The translations under genes were made by a program, and so were the position numbers. Below, piece after piece: positions 43,373 through 52,487 of a DNA stretch of 64,000 nt. The notes below the pieces were generated by a model. That model was given only the letters and a program-made list of their open reading frames with translations, did no database searches and was not told the origin of the DNA. The stretch spans positions 1-64,000 of the forward strand of contig NZ_FNPG01000007.1 in NCBI RefSeq assembly GCF_900107245.1. Direction: 5' to 3'. Each line of letters starts with the position of its first letter. Within the stretch, counting starts at the first letter, position 1. The DNA comes from Lachnobacterium bovis DSM 14045. GTDB lineage: Bacteria > Bacillota > Clostridia > Lachnospirales > Lachnospiraceae.

Positions 43373-44116
43373 ATGAACAAGAAAAAAATGGCAACAGTTT
43401 TAGGATCAGTTACATTAATTGGAGCAATTGGGATTGGCGGAACATTAGCTTATTTAAGCCAGAAAACAGATGAAGTTTCCAACGTTTTTACAATTGGTAA
43501 TGGTTTAAATGTTGATTTGTTAGAATCAAAAGTTGGAACTGAACCAGGAGAGAATCCTGACCTTTTGGATGATGGTAATGGTGGAGTGATTACACCTGTA
43601 AAGAAATTGGATGAAGCCTATGGTTGGGACTATGATGGAGATGGAAAGTGGACTGTTGATACTAATACCTACGATGGAATAGTACCAGGTGAGAAAGTTT
43701 TCAAGGATCCAACAGTTATAATGGATGCGAATTCTGCTGATGCATATATTTATGTAACAGTTAAGAATGCTTCTACAGATTCAGATGCTGAAAATAAGGA
43801 AAAAACTCAAAAAACTCAGTATCAAGTGGATATTGGAAATGATTGGGAACTTGTAACAGCAGAAGGTTTACCAAGTGATGTTTTAGTATATCGTTATAAA
43901 GGTATAGCTGAAGCTGGTAATAATTATACGTTATTTAAAGAAGCAACATTAAGAGGAGATGTTGAAGACTATTCTGGAAAAGATGCTAATAATAAAGTCA
44001 AATTAAATAACTTGGATGTTAAAGCATATGCTGTACAGGCGAAAGGTATTTCAGAAACAACAGCTAGAAATGAAGCAATTGAATTAATTAAAAATACACC
44101 AGAACAAGAAAATTAA
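43373..44116 (+). CDS. TasA/camelysin-like secreted protein with SipW-type signal
   Basis: The 247-residue protein has a SipW-type signal (MNKKKMATVLGSVTLIGAIG, then GGTLAYLSQKTDEVSN), the cleanest in the locus. The mature domain contains the family's conserved FTIGNGLNVDLLESK start and later PGEKVFKDPTVIMDANSADAYIYVTVKN, typical of camelysin/TasA. I chose ATG 43373 (AAAGGAG 9 bases upstream) over the in-frame ATG at 43334. It has its own P3 promoter and a very strong terminator, so it can be made in higher amounts than the sipW operon. It is a probable fibre-forming matrix protein. Confidence 0.85.
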   Translation: MNKKKMATVLGSVTLIGAIGIGGTLAYLSQKTDEVSNVFTIGNGLNVDLLESKVGTEPGENPDLLDDGNGGVITPVKKLDEAYGWDYDGDGKWTVDTNTYDGIVPGEKVFKDPTVIMDANSADAYIYVTVKNASTDSDAENKEKTQKTQYQVDIGNDWELVTAEGLPSDVLVYRYKGIAEAGNNYTLFKEATLRGDVEDYSGKDANNKVKLNNLDVKAYAVQAKGISETTARNEAIELIKNTPEQEN

Positions 44117-44180
44117 GAAGAATAATCAACATCCAATTTTTATTAATTAAAAACATAACAAGTTTAATATAAAACACACT

Positions 44181-44225
44181 AGATGTTCTCATACGATATT
44201 TATCGTGTGAGAACATCTTTTTTTG
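44181..44225 (+). terminator. Very strong intrinsic terminator ending the matrix locus
   Basis: A 17-bp stem (44181-44197 with 44202-44218, one G-U pair) with a 4-nt loop is followed by eight T. Confidence 0.93.
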
Positions 44226-44237
44226 CTAATTAAACAA

Positions 44238-44265
44238 TTGAATAACAATCTGATTATGATATAAT
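44238..44265 (+). promoter_or_regulatory. Promoter of the lipoprotein/ABC exporter operon
   Basis: TTGAAT (44238-44243), a 16-base spacer, TATAAT (44260-44265). It is a normal housekeeping-type promoter without TGTGACT repeats, unlike the preceding locus. Confidence 0.7.
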
Positions 44266-44312
44266 TAAAGTGTATAGAATTTTTTCAAATATTAAGGAAT
44301 AGGAGGAGCCAT

Positions 44313-45128
44313 ATGAAAAGAGTTACACAATTTACAAAGATTTTTATAATTGCTACAATAACTTGTGCTACATTAATTGGATGTGAAACAAAAGGAAAAA
44401 CAGAACCAAGTACTACAAAAAAAACAGAGACTTCTCAGAATAACAAACAAAGCAAGTCTACTAAGAATAATTCAAGTACTAAAAAGACCAATAAGGCACT
44501 TGTTGGATACAAGACAATTCTTACAAGGCTACATAATGAGCATATACTAGGGGACAAGGAAGTTAAACTAGCTGAATCAAGTGACATAGAGAACAATCAG
44601 TATGCAATATATGATGTAGATAAAGATGGGCAAGATGAATTGATAGTTCTTTTTACAACGGCGGACAATGAATACGTTCAAGGCAAAATTTATGGATATG
44701 ATTCTAAAAATGGTGAAGTTGTAGAAAAAATGAGTTGCTATCCATCAGTTCATGTTTATGATAATGGAGTAATTTGTGATGATGTAACAGTTGCACTCAA
44801 TAGATCAGCTGATCGATTGTGGCCATATGGAGTTTGGAAATATGATTCTACTCAAAAGAAATATATAAATCAAGGCTATGTTTCAGAAATATTTGCAGAT
44901 GATTCAGAGACAGAGAGTGAGGAGCTAGATCAATTTCCAACAGATAAAGATAAAGACAACGATAAAATTTTATACGTAATAAAGAAAGATAACTCAGATA
45001 TGACATTTTTAGACAAGGATGAATATGAAAAATGGCATGATGGCTTTTTAAAAGATGCAAAAGAAATTAAAATTAATTACAAAAATTTGACTTTAAAAAA
45101 TATTAACGATAGCTGTAAGGAGCAATAG
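44313..45128 (+). CDS. Lipoprotein of unknown function
   Basis: The 271-residue lipoprotein has a short basic start, a hydrophobic stretch and the lipobox LIGC (Cys24). A Lys/Thr/Ser-rich linker to about residue 65 is followed by an acidic domain. The segment YDVDKDGQDELIVLF resembles an Asp-rich calcium-binding/FG-GAP-like loop. Not recognised as a named family. AGGAGG lies 6 bases before the ATG. It is 5 bases before the fused ABC exporter gene, so the two are cotranscribed and may work together. Confidence 0.7.
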   Translation: MKRVTQFTKIFIIATITCATLIGCETKGKTEPSTTKKTETSQNNKQSKSTKNNSSTKKTNKALVGYKTILTRLHNEHILGDKEVKLAESSDIENNQYAIYDVDKDGQDELIVLFTTADNEYVQGKIYGYDSKNGEVVEKMSCYPSVHVYDNGVICDDVTVALNRSADRLWPYGVWKYDSTQKKYINQGYVSEIFADDSETESEELDQFPTDKDKDNDKILYVIKKDNSDMTFLDKDEYEKWHDGFLKDAKEIKINYKNLTLKNINDSCKEQ

Positions 45129-45133
45129 ATAAG

Positions 45134-48100
45134 ATGATAAAGAAAAGACTAGTTAATTTATTAGATAATGCAAAAAAATATATTTATTATCAAATATTGT
45201 TACAATTTTCAATTTTAATATTAAGAATTTACATGATTTTCATGGCTTCATCATTAGTGGATAAGGCAATCAAAGGCGATTTGGCTGAGACACAAATCGT
45301 CTTTTTTGCGTTAAAAACATTTATCTCTATTATTGTATGTTGTATTTGTGAAAAATTTTATATTAACGCGACAACAAAGATAAGCCTTAATGTGAAAAGT
45401 ATATTAAGAGAGAAAATTTATCAAAAATTATTACGATTAGGGATGTCGTATAATGAAAAAATTGAGACAAGTAATCTAGTTCAATTAGCGGTTGAAGGAG
45501 TAGAGAATCTTGAAGTGTATTTTAGCAAGTACTTATCACAGTTGGTGTATAGTGTGGCTGCAACATTTTTACTTTTTTTGTGCATATGTTCAAAAAATAT
45601 AATTGATGGCTTTATATTGCTGATTTGTGTGCCTTTAATTCCAATTTCAATAGCTTTGGTTTCTAAGATAGCAAGAAAAATAGTTGGAAAATATTGGAAA
45701 TCATACACTGATTTAGGAGATTTATTTTTGGAAAATTTGCGAGGCTTAACAACTTTAAAAATATATCAGGCAGATAAGGCAAAAGCAGATGAATTGAATG
45801 AAAAATCCGAACAATTTAGAAAATCCACAATGAAGGTTTTGACAATGCAGCTTAACTCATTGACATTAATGGATATAATGACTTGTGGAGGCTCAGCGTT
45901 AGGAATCATTATTGTTTTAATTCAGTATAGTGCAGGAAAAATTAGTTTTGGTTCAGCATTTGCAGTAATTTTATTGTCAGTCGAATTCTTTTTACCATTT
46001 AGAAAATTAGGATCTTTTTTCCATGTTGCAATGAATGGTATGACTGCTAGTGATAATATATTTGGATTTCTTGATTTGCCAGAAGAAGAGGAAAAGGATG
46101 CTAAAATTACAACAGAACCAATTTTTATTAAAATGGATAATGTTGGCTATACGTATAAGGATGGACAAAATGTGTTAGATAGAATTTCTTTTAACATAAA
46201 TCCAGGAGATTTTATTGCAATTGTTGGTAAATCAGGCTGTGGAAAAAGTACATTAGCAAGGATTGTTTCAGGACAGTTGGGTGGCTATGTTGGAAGAATA
46301 AACATCCAAGGTAAAGAAATGTCTGATGTTAATAAAAAATCTTTATGTGAAAACATAGTTGTTGTAACTGGTGATAGTTATCTTTTTAAAGGAAATGTAA
46401 GAGATAATTTGTTACTTGGTAATCCAAACGCAACTGATGAAATATTAAATAAAATGCTTAAACAAGTTGATCTTTTTGATACGCTTGAACAGAAAGATGG
46501 TTTAGATACAGTTATAGAGGAAGATGGAAGTAATTTTTCAGGAGGACAAAGACAAAGACTTGCAATTGCAAGGGCACTTCTTAAAGATGCACCATTTTAT
46601 ATTTTTGATGAAGCAACAAGCAACATTGATAAAGAAAGTGAAGAGAAAATAATTGAGGTAGTTAAGAAGCTTTCTGACAAAAAGACAATAATCCTTATTT
46701 CGCATAGATTAGAAAATGTTGTTGATTGCGATAAGATTTATATGTTAGAAAATGGACGAATTTTAGAGAGCGGTCTTCATGAGGAGTTACTTGAGCAAGA
46801 CGGAGTTTATGCACAGCTTTATAACAAACAAAAATCGTTAGAGAATTATTCAGTAGAAAAAACAAAAGTTAAAAAGATTAAGTTTGTTGAAAATAAAGCA
46901 AAAAAGAATGTGGTATCCGAAGAAAACACTGATATGGTAGAAACGGCGACTCAACCGAAATCGAACGTTAAAACCAGTAATATTTCTATAATAAAAGAGT
47001 TATTAAAATTAATAAAACCATTGTTGCTTGTGCTATTTATAGCAACAGTTTGTGGGATTTTAGGATACTTATGTGCCATTTCAATTACCCTAAAAGCAAC
47101 GTATAACTTGTGCTTACTTAAGGGGCAAAAAGATGCCGGATGGTTAGAAATTTTATTGATTGTTGCAGTTTTAAGAGGAGTGCTTGCCTATCTTGAACAA
47201 TACTGCAATCACTATATTGCATTTAAAGTTTTAGCAATTATACGAGCTAAAGTATTTAAGCAGTTAAGAAAACTTTGCCCTGCAAAATTAGAAGCAAAGG
47301 ATAAGGGAAATCTTATTTCGTTAATTACATCAGATATAGAGTTGCTAGAAGTCTTTTATGCACACACAATATCACCAATTATTATCGGTGTGTTTATAAT
47401 TGCATTTATGACTGCTTTTATTGGAGAAATTTCACCAATTGCTGGATTAATTGCATTTGTGTCTTATATTACAATTGGTTTTGCTTATCCACTTGTTTTT
47501 GGAAAAAAAGGAGAAAAAGCAGCAACAGAATACAGAAACAAAATTGCAGATATAAACAGTTTTGTTCTTATTTCTTTAAGAGGAATCAAAGAAACTTTAC
47601 AATACTCAAATGGTGAAAAAAGATTATATGAAATTGCAGACAGAAACGATGATTTATCATTTTTAAAAATTAGATTGGGTAGATTAGAAGAAAAACAAAA
47701 AGTGTTTATGCAGTTTATGATTTTGGCAAGTTCTTATTTAATATTTGTAGTTTTGATTCATGCAAGTATTACGGATGAATCAATATCAATTGAAAATACG
47801 GTATTAGGTATGGCTGCGATTATGAGTTCTTTTGGACCTGTTATTGCATTATCCAATTTAACAAACAATTTACCACATGTAGTTGCAAGTGGAAGGCGAG
47901 TTCTAGGATTATTATCAGAAAAACCTGAAGTTCCGGAAATAAAATTTGATAAACGTATCGGAAGTGAAGATATAATATTTGATAATGTTTCGTTTGAATA
48001 TCAAAATAACGAAAAAGCACTTGATAATGTAAGTTTTGTTGTTCCAAAAAATAAGATAATCGGAATCAGCGGAAAAAGTGGATGTGGAAAATCAACAATT

Positions 48101-48601
48101 CTTAAACTTATGATGCATTTTTGGGATGCGGATAAAGGAAAAATTGAGTTCGGTATTGATGATATAAAAGATATCGATACATCGAATTTGCGAGATATTG
48201 AGTCATATGTTTCTCAAGAAACATACATATTTAATGATACTATTGAAAATAATATCATGTTGGCAAATCCAAGAGCAGAACATAGCGATGTTGTGGATGC
48301 TGCAAAAAAAGCATCATTACACAAATTCATAAAGTCTTTGCCAAAAGGATATAATACGATTGTTGGAGAACTAGGTTCAAAATTGTCAGATGGGCAAAAA
48401 CAAAGAATTGGTCTTGCGCGAGCATTTTTACATGATCCTAAAATTCTCCTTCTTGATGAGCCAACAAGTAACATTGATAGTTTGAATGAAGGAATAATTT
48501 TAAATGCAATAATCAAGGAAGCAAAAAACAAGACAGTTGTTGTTGTTTCACACAAAGATACAACTTTAGATTTTATTGATGAGATGATAAAGATTGTTTA
48601 A
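45134..48601 (+). CDS. Fused two-unit ABC exporter, CydDC-like
   Basis: The 1155-residue protein contains two complete exporter halves, each with a six-helix membrane domain and an ATPase. The first ATPase has Walker A GKSGCGKST (from residue 365), signature FSGGQRQR and Walker B FYIFDEATSNID. The second has Walker A GKSGCGKST (from about 980), LSDGQKQR (altered signature) and ILLLDEPTSNID. The halves match CydD and CydC, which in many bacteria are separate genes exporting cysteine/glutathione for cytochrome bd and redox balance. No cyd genes are here, so the substrate is open. Fused versions occur in Gram-positives. The start is 5 bases after the lipoprotein stop, with AAGGAGC just inside. 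Confidence 0.82.
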   Translation: MIKKRLVNLLDNAKKYIYYQILLQFSILILRIYMIFMASSLVDKAIKGDLAETQIVFFALKTFISIIVCCICEKFYINATTKISLNVKSILREKIYQKLLRLGMSYNEKIETSNLVQLAVEGVENLEVYFSKYLSQLVYSVAATFLLFLCICSKNIIDGFILLICVPLIPISIALVSKIARKIVGKYWKSYTDLGDLFLENLRGLTTLKIYQADKAKADELNEKSEQFRKSTMKVLTMQLNSLTLMDIMTCGGSALGIIIVLIQYSAGKISFGSAFAVILLSVEFFLPFRKLGSFFHVAMNGMTASDNIFGFLDLPEEEEKDAKITTEPIFIKMDNVGYTYKDGQNVLDRISFNINPGDFIAIVGKSGCGKSTLARIVSGQLGGYVGRINIQGKEMSDVNKKSLCENIVVVTGDSYLFKGNVRDNLLLGNPNATDEILNKMLKQVDLFDTLEQKDGLDTVIEEDGSNFSGGQRQRLAIARALLKDAPFYIFDEATSNIDKESEEKIIEVVKKLSDKKTIILISHRLENVVDCDKIYMLENGRILESGLHEELLEQDGVYAQLYNKQKSLENYSVEKTKVKKIKFVENKAKKNVVSEENTDMVETATQPKSNVKTSNISIIKELLKLIKPLLLVLFIATVCGILGYLCAISITLKATYNLCLLKGQKDAGWLEILLIVAVLRGVLAYLEQYCNHYIAFKVLAIIRAKVFKQLRKLCPAKLEAKDKGNLISLITSDIELLEVFYAHTISPIIIGVFIIAFMTAFIGEISPIAGLIAFVSYITIGFAYPLVFGKKGEKAATEYRNKIADINSFVLISLRGIKETLQYSNGEKRLYEIADRNDDLSFLKIRLGRLEEKQKVFMQFMILASSYLIFVVLIHASITDESISIENTVLGMAAIMSSFGPVIALSNLTNNLPHVVASGRRVLGLLSEKPEVPEIKFDKRIGSEDIIFDNVSFEYQNNEKALDNVSFVVPKNKIIGISGKSGCGKSTILKLMMHFWDADKGKIEFGIDDIKDIDTSNLRDIESYVSQETYIFNDTIENNIMLANPRAEHSDVVDAAKKASLHKFIKSLPKGYNTIVGELGSKLSDGQKQRIGLARAFLHDPKILLLDEPTSNIDSLNEGIILNAIIKEAKNKTVVVVSHKDTTLDFIDEMIKIV

Positions 48602-48624
48602 ACAATATAAGATAAATTAGTATA

Positions 48625-48670
48625 AAAAACATAGGATTAGTAAAAAATATGCTAAACCCTATGTTTTTTT
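48625..48670. terminator. Terminator between the ABC exporter and tmcAL
   Basis: AAAAACATAGG (48625-48635) / CCTATGTTTTT (48658-48668), a perfect 11-bp stem with further inner pairing TTAG/CTAA. T-runs lie on both strands and serve the converging genes. Confidence 0.88.
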
Positions 48671-48732
48671 ATGCAATAAATAAAAACATCGCAACTAAAC
48701 TATGACAACAAAAAACATTTTATAAACAGGAA

Positions 48733-50103
48733 CTACACAATCACAAGTGGTTGATTAAATTCATTTTTTAATTGTGTTGCATTATTTTTCTTTTGTAAAA
48801 TCAATTGATTATAAATATCACTTATGTATAAATCTTTTTCGAAAAAAGAATATTTTTTGTTATCTAAAATATTAGATGCATCAGCAACTTTTGTAATCAT
48901 AGGTGAATTACTATTTTGCTTAATATGGCTGAGTAAATCTTTAGAGTTTTTATTAAAACCAAGAATTCTAAGGTATGGAGCATAGCCTAATTCTTTCCCT
49001 AAATCATAATCTGTTTGCTTTATATTTAATAATATATGAAGTAAAATTCGACTTAATCTAGTATAAGTTATATCTTTTGATTTTAGAAGATGTCTAAATT
49101 GCGTAAAATTCTCATATTCATATATGTTGTTTGCTATTTTATTAGAAAAATTAACAGAACAATCAGCATAATCGCTATATGTTTTGTTTTTTTCAAGGAA
49201 TAATTTATAGCCTAACATACTTGAAATATCATCTTCATGTATAAGAATTTGCTCATTTTTTAAAATAATTTTTCGGGTCGTTTCAGGAACTGCCTCAAAC
49301 CAAGTAATTGTTGATGCATTATCTGAAGCATGTTTTTGAATTTCATCTGCTTCCATTTTTGAGTAACTATCTAGATTAGTATCAATATTTTTAAAAATAT
49401 CATTCCTAATTGATGTAGCAGAAGAAAATCGTCCTGTTATTTCTTGTGTGTTATATGTACCACCTTTCCTTGGAAGTGAAATGGGGATAACAGAGGAATT
49501 GTTCTTCAATAGAACCTTTAGGTACTCAATTCCTAAAATATTATTTGAAGCGCTTAGAACCTCGTTTATATTCGAATCAGCAAGTTCTAATAAATGAATG
49601 TCGCCAGAGTTTATGCTATCAGTTAATATTTTGTTTGCAGAAACAAAATCAATTAAAGTGTTTAAAGAATTTGCTCGTGCAGTAGCATAGTTATTCCCAG
49701 AACGAATCATCGAAAAAAGATTCGACTGAACGCTAGGATTGTTTTCTACGAAGATTCTTGCTAGGGTTTTTAACATGGAAAGCTTAGTTGTTTCAGCTCC
49801 AAACCCTAAATGTGTGATAACACCGGTGTTAAGAAGAGTGTTTACACCACCATTTGCAAAATATTCAGCGGAAGAACAAGCCCAAACACTTGGAATTTCA
49901 ATTACTAAATCAGCTCCGGCTCTTAAAGCCATTTCAGCTCTGCAATGTTTGCTTAATATAGAAGGAATTCCTCGTTGCAAAAAATTACCACTCATAGCAA
50001 TAATACAATAATCAGCATCTATTTGTTTTTTTAATTCTTTTATTTGGTATTCATGTCCATTGTGAAAAGGATTATATTCTGCTACAATTCCTAAAACGTT
50101 CAT
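48733..50103 (-). CDS. tmcAL: tRNA(Met) cytidine acetate ligase (TmcAL/YlbM family)
   Basis: The 456-residue nucleotidyltransferase-fold enzyme uses ATP and acetate to acetylate the wobble cytidine (C34) of elongator tRNA-Met. The N-terminal HxGH motif (FHNGHEYQIKELK) and the SGNFLQRGIPSI segment are characteristic, followed by GFGAETTKLS. The length is typical (about 400-460). It is divergent from ackA, which provides an attractive but unproven link through acetate. AAAGGA lies 9 bases upstream of the start. Confidence 0.9.
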   Translation of the reverse strand: MNVLGIVAEYNPFHNGHEYQIKELKKQIDADYCIIAMSGNFLQRGIPSILSKHCRAEMALRAGADLVIEIPSVWACSSAEYFANGGVNTLLNTGVITHLGFGAETTKLSMLKTLARIFVENNPSVQSNLFSMIRSGNNYATARANSLNTLIDFVSANKILTDSINSGDIHLLELADSNINEVLSASNNILGIEYLKVLLKNNSSVIPISLPRKGGTYNTQEITGRFSSATSIRNDIFKNIDTNLDSYSKMEADEIQKHASDNASTITWFEAVPETTRKIILKNEQILIHEDDISSMLGYKLFLEKNKTYSDYADCSVNFSNKIANNIYEYENFTQFRHLLKSKDITYTRLSRILLHILLNIKQTDYDLGKELGYAPYLRILGFNKNSKDLLSHIKQNSNSPMITKVADASNILDNKKYSFFEKDLYISDIYNQLILQKKNNATQLKNEFNQPLVIV

Positions 50104-50277
50104 ATCGATATGTCCTTTCTGTAAAAAAATACAATATAATAATATTTTATCGAAAAATAAAGTAATAATATAATAGCATTTTTTTGTTAATTATAAAAGG
50201 TTTATAAATATAGTCTAAAAAAAACATTATTTTTTCTAAAAAATTGTACAAAACGTAGTGCAATTATATTTTTTGTC

Positions 50278-50306
50278 TTGTAAGCAAATTGAAATCAGTT
50301 TATAAT
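50278..50306 (+). promoter_or_regulatory. Promoter of ackA
   Basis: TTGTAA (50278-50283), a 17-base spacer, TATAAT (50301-50306). It is followed in the leader by a perfect 9-bp inverted repeat AAGCATTAG (50321-50329) / CTAATGCTT (50352-50360). Confidence 0.75.
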
Positions 50307-50395
50307 TAAAGAGTGTGTTTAAGCATTAGGTATAATAGAGGTAGGGAAAGGCTAATGCTTCTTACAAAAAATTAATCAAAAGAGGAGATAATAAT

Positions 50396-51589
50396 ATGAA
50401 CGTATTAGTTGTTAATTGTGGTAGTTCATCACTAAAATATCAGCTTATTAATTCTGAAACAGAGAAGGTTTTGGCTAAAGGTCTTTGCGAAAGAATTGGG
50501 ATAGACGGACGTCTTGTGTATCAAAAGAGTGGATTAGATAAAGAAATTTCAGAATTAGATATGCCAACACATAAACAGGCAATCCAATTTGTATTAGATG
50601 CTCTAGTTAATGATAAAACAGGTGCAATCAAAGAACTTAGTGAAATTGATGCTGTAGGACACAGAGTAGTACATGGTGGAGAAAAATTCTCATCTTCAAC
50701 TCTTCTTACACCAGAAGTTTTAAAAGCTATTGAAGAATGCAATGATCTTGCACCACTTCATAATCCAGCTAACTTAATTGGAATTAATGCATGTAAAGAA
50801 CTAATGCCAAATACTCCAATGGTAGGTGTGTTTGATACGGCCTTTCATCAGACTATGCCAGAAAAAGCATATTTATACGGTTTACCATATAAATATTATG
50901 AAAAGTATAAGGTAAGACGATATGGATTCCATGGAACAAGTCATAGTTTTGTTTCTAAGAGAACAGCTGAATTTTTAGGATTAGATATTAATAATTCTAA
51001 AATTATTGTTGCACACTTAGGTAACGGAGCATCTGTAAGTGCAGTATTAAACGGAAAGAGCGTTGATACATCAATGGGTCTTACTCCACTTGAAGGACTT
51101 GTTATGGGAACACGTTCAGGTGATATCGATCCAGCAATCATGGAATTTATTGCTAAAAAAGAAAACTTATCAATTGAAGGTGTAATGAATGTATTGAATA
51201 AAGATTCAGGAATTCATGGAATTTCAGGTAAATCTTCAGACTTCAGAGATATTAGAGCAGGAGCAGCTGAAGGAGATAAGAGATGCCAGGCAGCAATGGA
51301 TGTATTTTCATATAAAGTTGCAAAATATATTGGCTCTTATGTGGCGGCAATGAATGGTGTTGATGCAATTGCATTTACAGCTGGTATTGGAGAAAACGTA
51401 GGAAAATTAAGAAAGAGCATTATGAGTTACTTTGATTATCTTGGAGTAAAAATGAATGATGAAGTTAATCTTGCAACAATGGCTGAAGAAGCATTAATTT
51501 CTACAGAAGATTCTAAAGTTAAGGTTTGTGTTATCCCAACTAATGAAGAATTAGCCATTTGTAGAGAAACAGTTGCTCTTGTAAAATAG
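50396..51589 (+). CDS. ackA: Acetate kinase
   Basis: The 397-residue ASKHA-fold kinase makes ATP and acetate from acetyl phosphate, the main ATP-yielding step in acetate-forming fermenters. The start VLVVNCGSSSLKYQL, VGHRVVHGGEKF, the FDTAFHQTMP segment with catalytic residues, and GFHGTSHSFVS are all typical. Usually ackA follows pta, but pta is not next to it here. GAGGAG lies 8 bases upstream of the ATG. The downstream yceD-rpmF pair may be cotranscribed. Confidence 0.97.
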   Translation: MNVLVVNCGSSSLKYQLINSETEKVLAKGLCERIGIDGRLVYQKSGLDKEISELDMPTHKQAIQFVLDALVNDKTGAIKELSEIDAVGHRVVHGGEKFSSSTLLTPEVLKAIEECNDLAPLHNPANLIGINACKELMPNTPMVGVFDTAFHQTMPEKAYLYGLPYKYYEKYKVRRYGFHGTSHSFVSKRTAEFLGLDINNSKIIVAHLGNGASVSAVLNGKSVDTSMGLTPLEGLVMGTRSGDIDPAIMEFIAKKENLSIEGVMNVLNKDSGIHGISGKSSDFRDIRAGAAEGDKRCQAAMDVFSYKVAKYIGSYVAAMNGVDAIAFTAGIGENVGKLRKSIMSYFDYLGVKMNDEVNLATMAEEALISTEDSKVKVCVIPTNEELAICRETVALVK

Positions 51590-51647
51590 TTATTGACAAA
51601 ACGAAATCCGATATGTATAATTGTTTAGGTATGAATAGGAGTGTACA

Positions 51648-52172
51648 GTGATTATTAGTATTTCAGATTTATTAAAAACAATTAACAAAGAAGAGACACA
51701 TGTAGTAGATGTTGAAATGTCTACTATTAAGTCACGTTTAGGCGAATTTCCTATTCGAGAAAAACATCCGGTCTCTCTTTTAATTAAGAATGTTGAGAAC
51801 AGTAAGCTTCAAATTAAGGGAGAAATCAAGATTGTTCTTGATGTACCGTGTAGTAGATGCTTGGAGACAGTTCCAACAGCTATTGAATGTAGCATTGACA
51901 AAGAACTTAACATAGATAATGGTTCTGCTGTTGATGAAGATATGGAAACAACAGACTACCTGATTGGATTCAATTTGGATGTAGATAAGCTTGTCTACGC
52001 CGAAATTTTGGTGAACTGGCCAATGAAAGTTCTATGTAAAGAAGATTGCAAAGGAATTTGTAAGGTTTGTGGTACGAATCTTAATAAAGGAGAGTGCAAT
52101 TGCCAAAGAACAGAGCTTGATCCAAGAATGGCAGCAATCCAAGACGTATTTAATAAATTTAAGGAGGTGTAA
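51648..52172 (+). CDS. YceD-like protein (DUF177)
   Basis: The 174-residue protein of the YceD/DUF177 family, almost always encoded before rpmF, is tied to 23S rRNA accumulation and ribosome assembly in bacteria and plastids. It has the middle cysteine pair CSRCLE and a cysteine-rich tail CKEDCKGICKVCGTNL...CNC that probably binds zinc. The start is GTG (51648) with AGGAGTG 8 bases upstream. It is separated from rpmF by only 4 bases. Confidence 0.88.
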   Translation: MIISISDLLKTINKEETHVVDVEMSTIKSRLGEFPIREKHPVSLLIKNVENSKLQIKGEIKIVLDVPCSRCLETVPTAIECSIDKELNIDNGSAVDEDMETTDYLIGFNLDVDKLVYAEILVNWPMKVLCKEDCKGICKVCGTNLNKGECNCQRTELDPRMAAIQDVFNKFKEV

Positions 52173-52176
52173 GCAA

Positions 52177-52359
52177 ATGTCTATTTGTCCAAAGAATAAA
52201 TCTTCTAAAGGAAGAAGAGATAAGAGAAGAGCTAACTGGAAAATGAAAGCTCCAAACTTAGTAAAATGTAGCAATTGTGGAGAACTTATGATGCCACACA
52301 GAGTTTGTAAAAGCTGTGGATATTATTCAATGAAATCCATCGTAGAAAAAGCAAACTAA
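52177..52359 (+). CDS. rpmF: 50S ribosomal protein bL32
   Basis: The 60-residue ribosomal protein of the large subunit begins MSICPKNKSSKGRRDKRRAN (the family start is MAxPKxKxSKxRRDxRRA). Two CxxC pairs, CSNC and CKSC, form the zinc ribbon of the Cys4 type. The open frame extends further upstream inside yceD, but AAGGAGGTG (52161-52169) marks ATG 52177. It follows yceD, and a terminator follows it. Confidence 0.96.
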   Translation: MSICPKNKSSKGRRDKRRANWKMKAPNLVKCSNCGELMMPHRVCKSCGYYSMKSIVEKAN

Positions 52360-52373
52360 TTATAGCATATGTT

Positions 52374-52407
52374 AGGCCTTCTGGTTTGTATTTCCAGAAG
52401 GTCTTTT
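52374..52407 (+). terminator. Intrinsic terminator after rpmF
   Basis: AGGCCTTCTGG (52374-52384) pairs with CCAGAAGGTCT (52394-52404) with one G-U pair, followed by TTTT. Confidence 0.85.
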
Positions 52408-52487
52408 GCTGTTATAGACCCACTTTTTCCTTGATTTATGAATTAAATTATAGTATATTTTTAATAGACGCGTAAGGAGGAGAGGTT

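Noticed and set aside
52069-52176. A 36-codon N-terminal extension of bL32
   Set aside because: It lies within yceD in another frame. AAGGAGGTG and the family N-terminus place the start at 52177.
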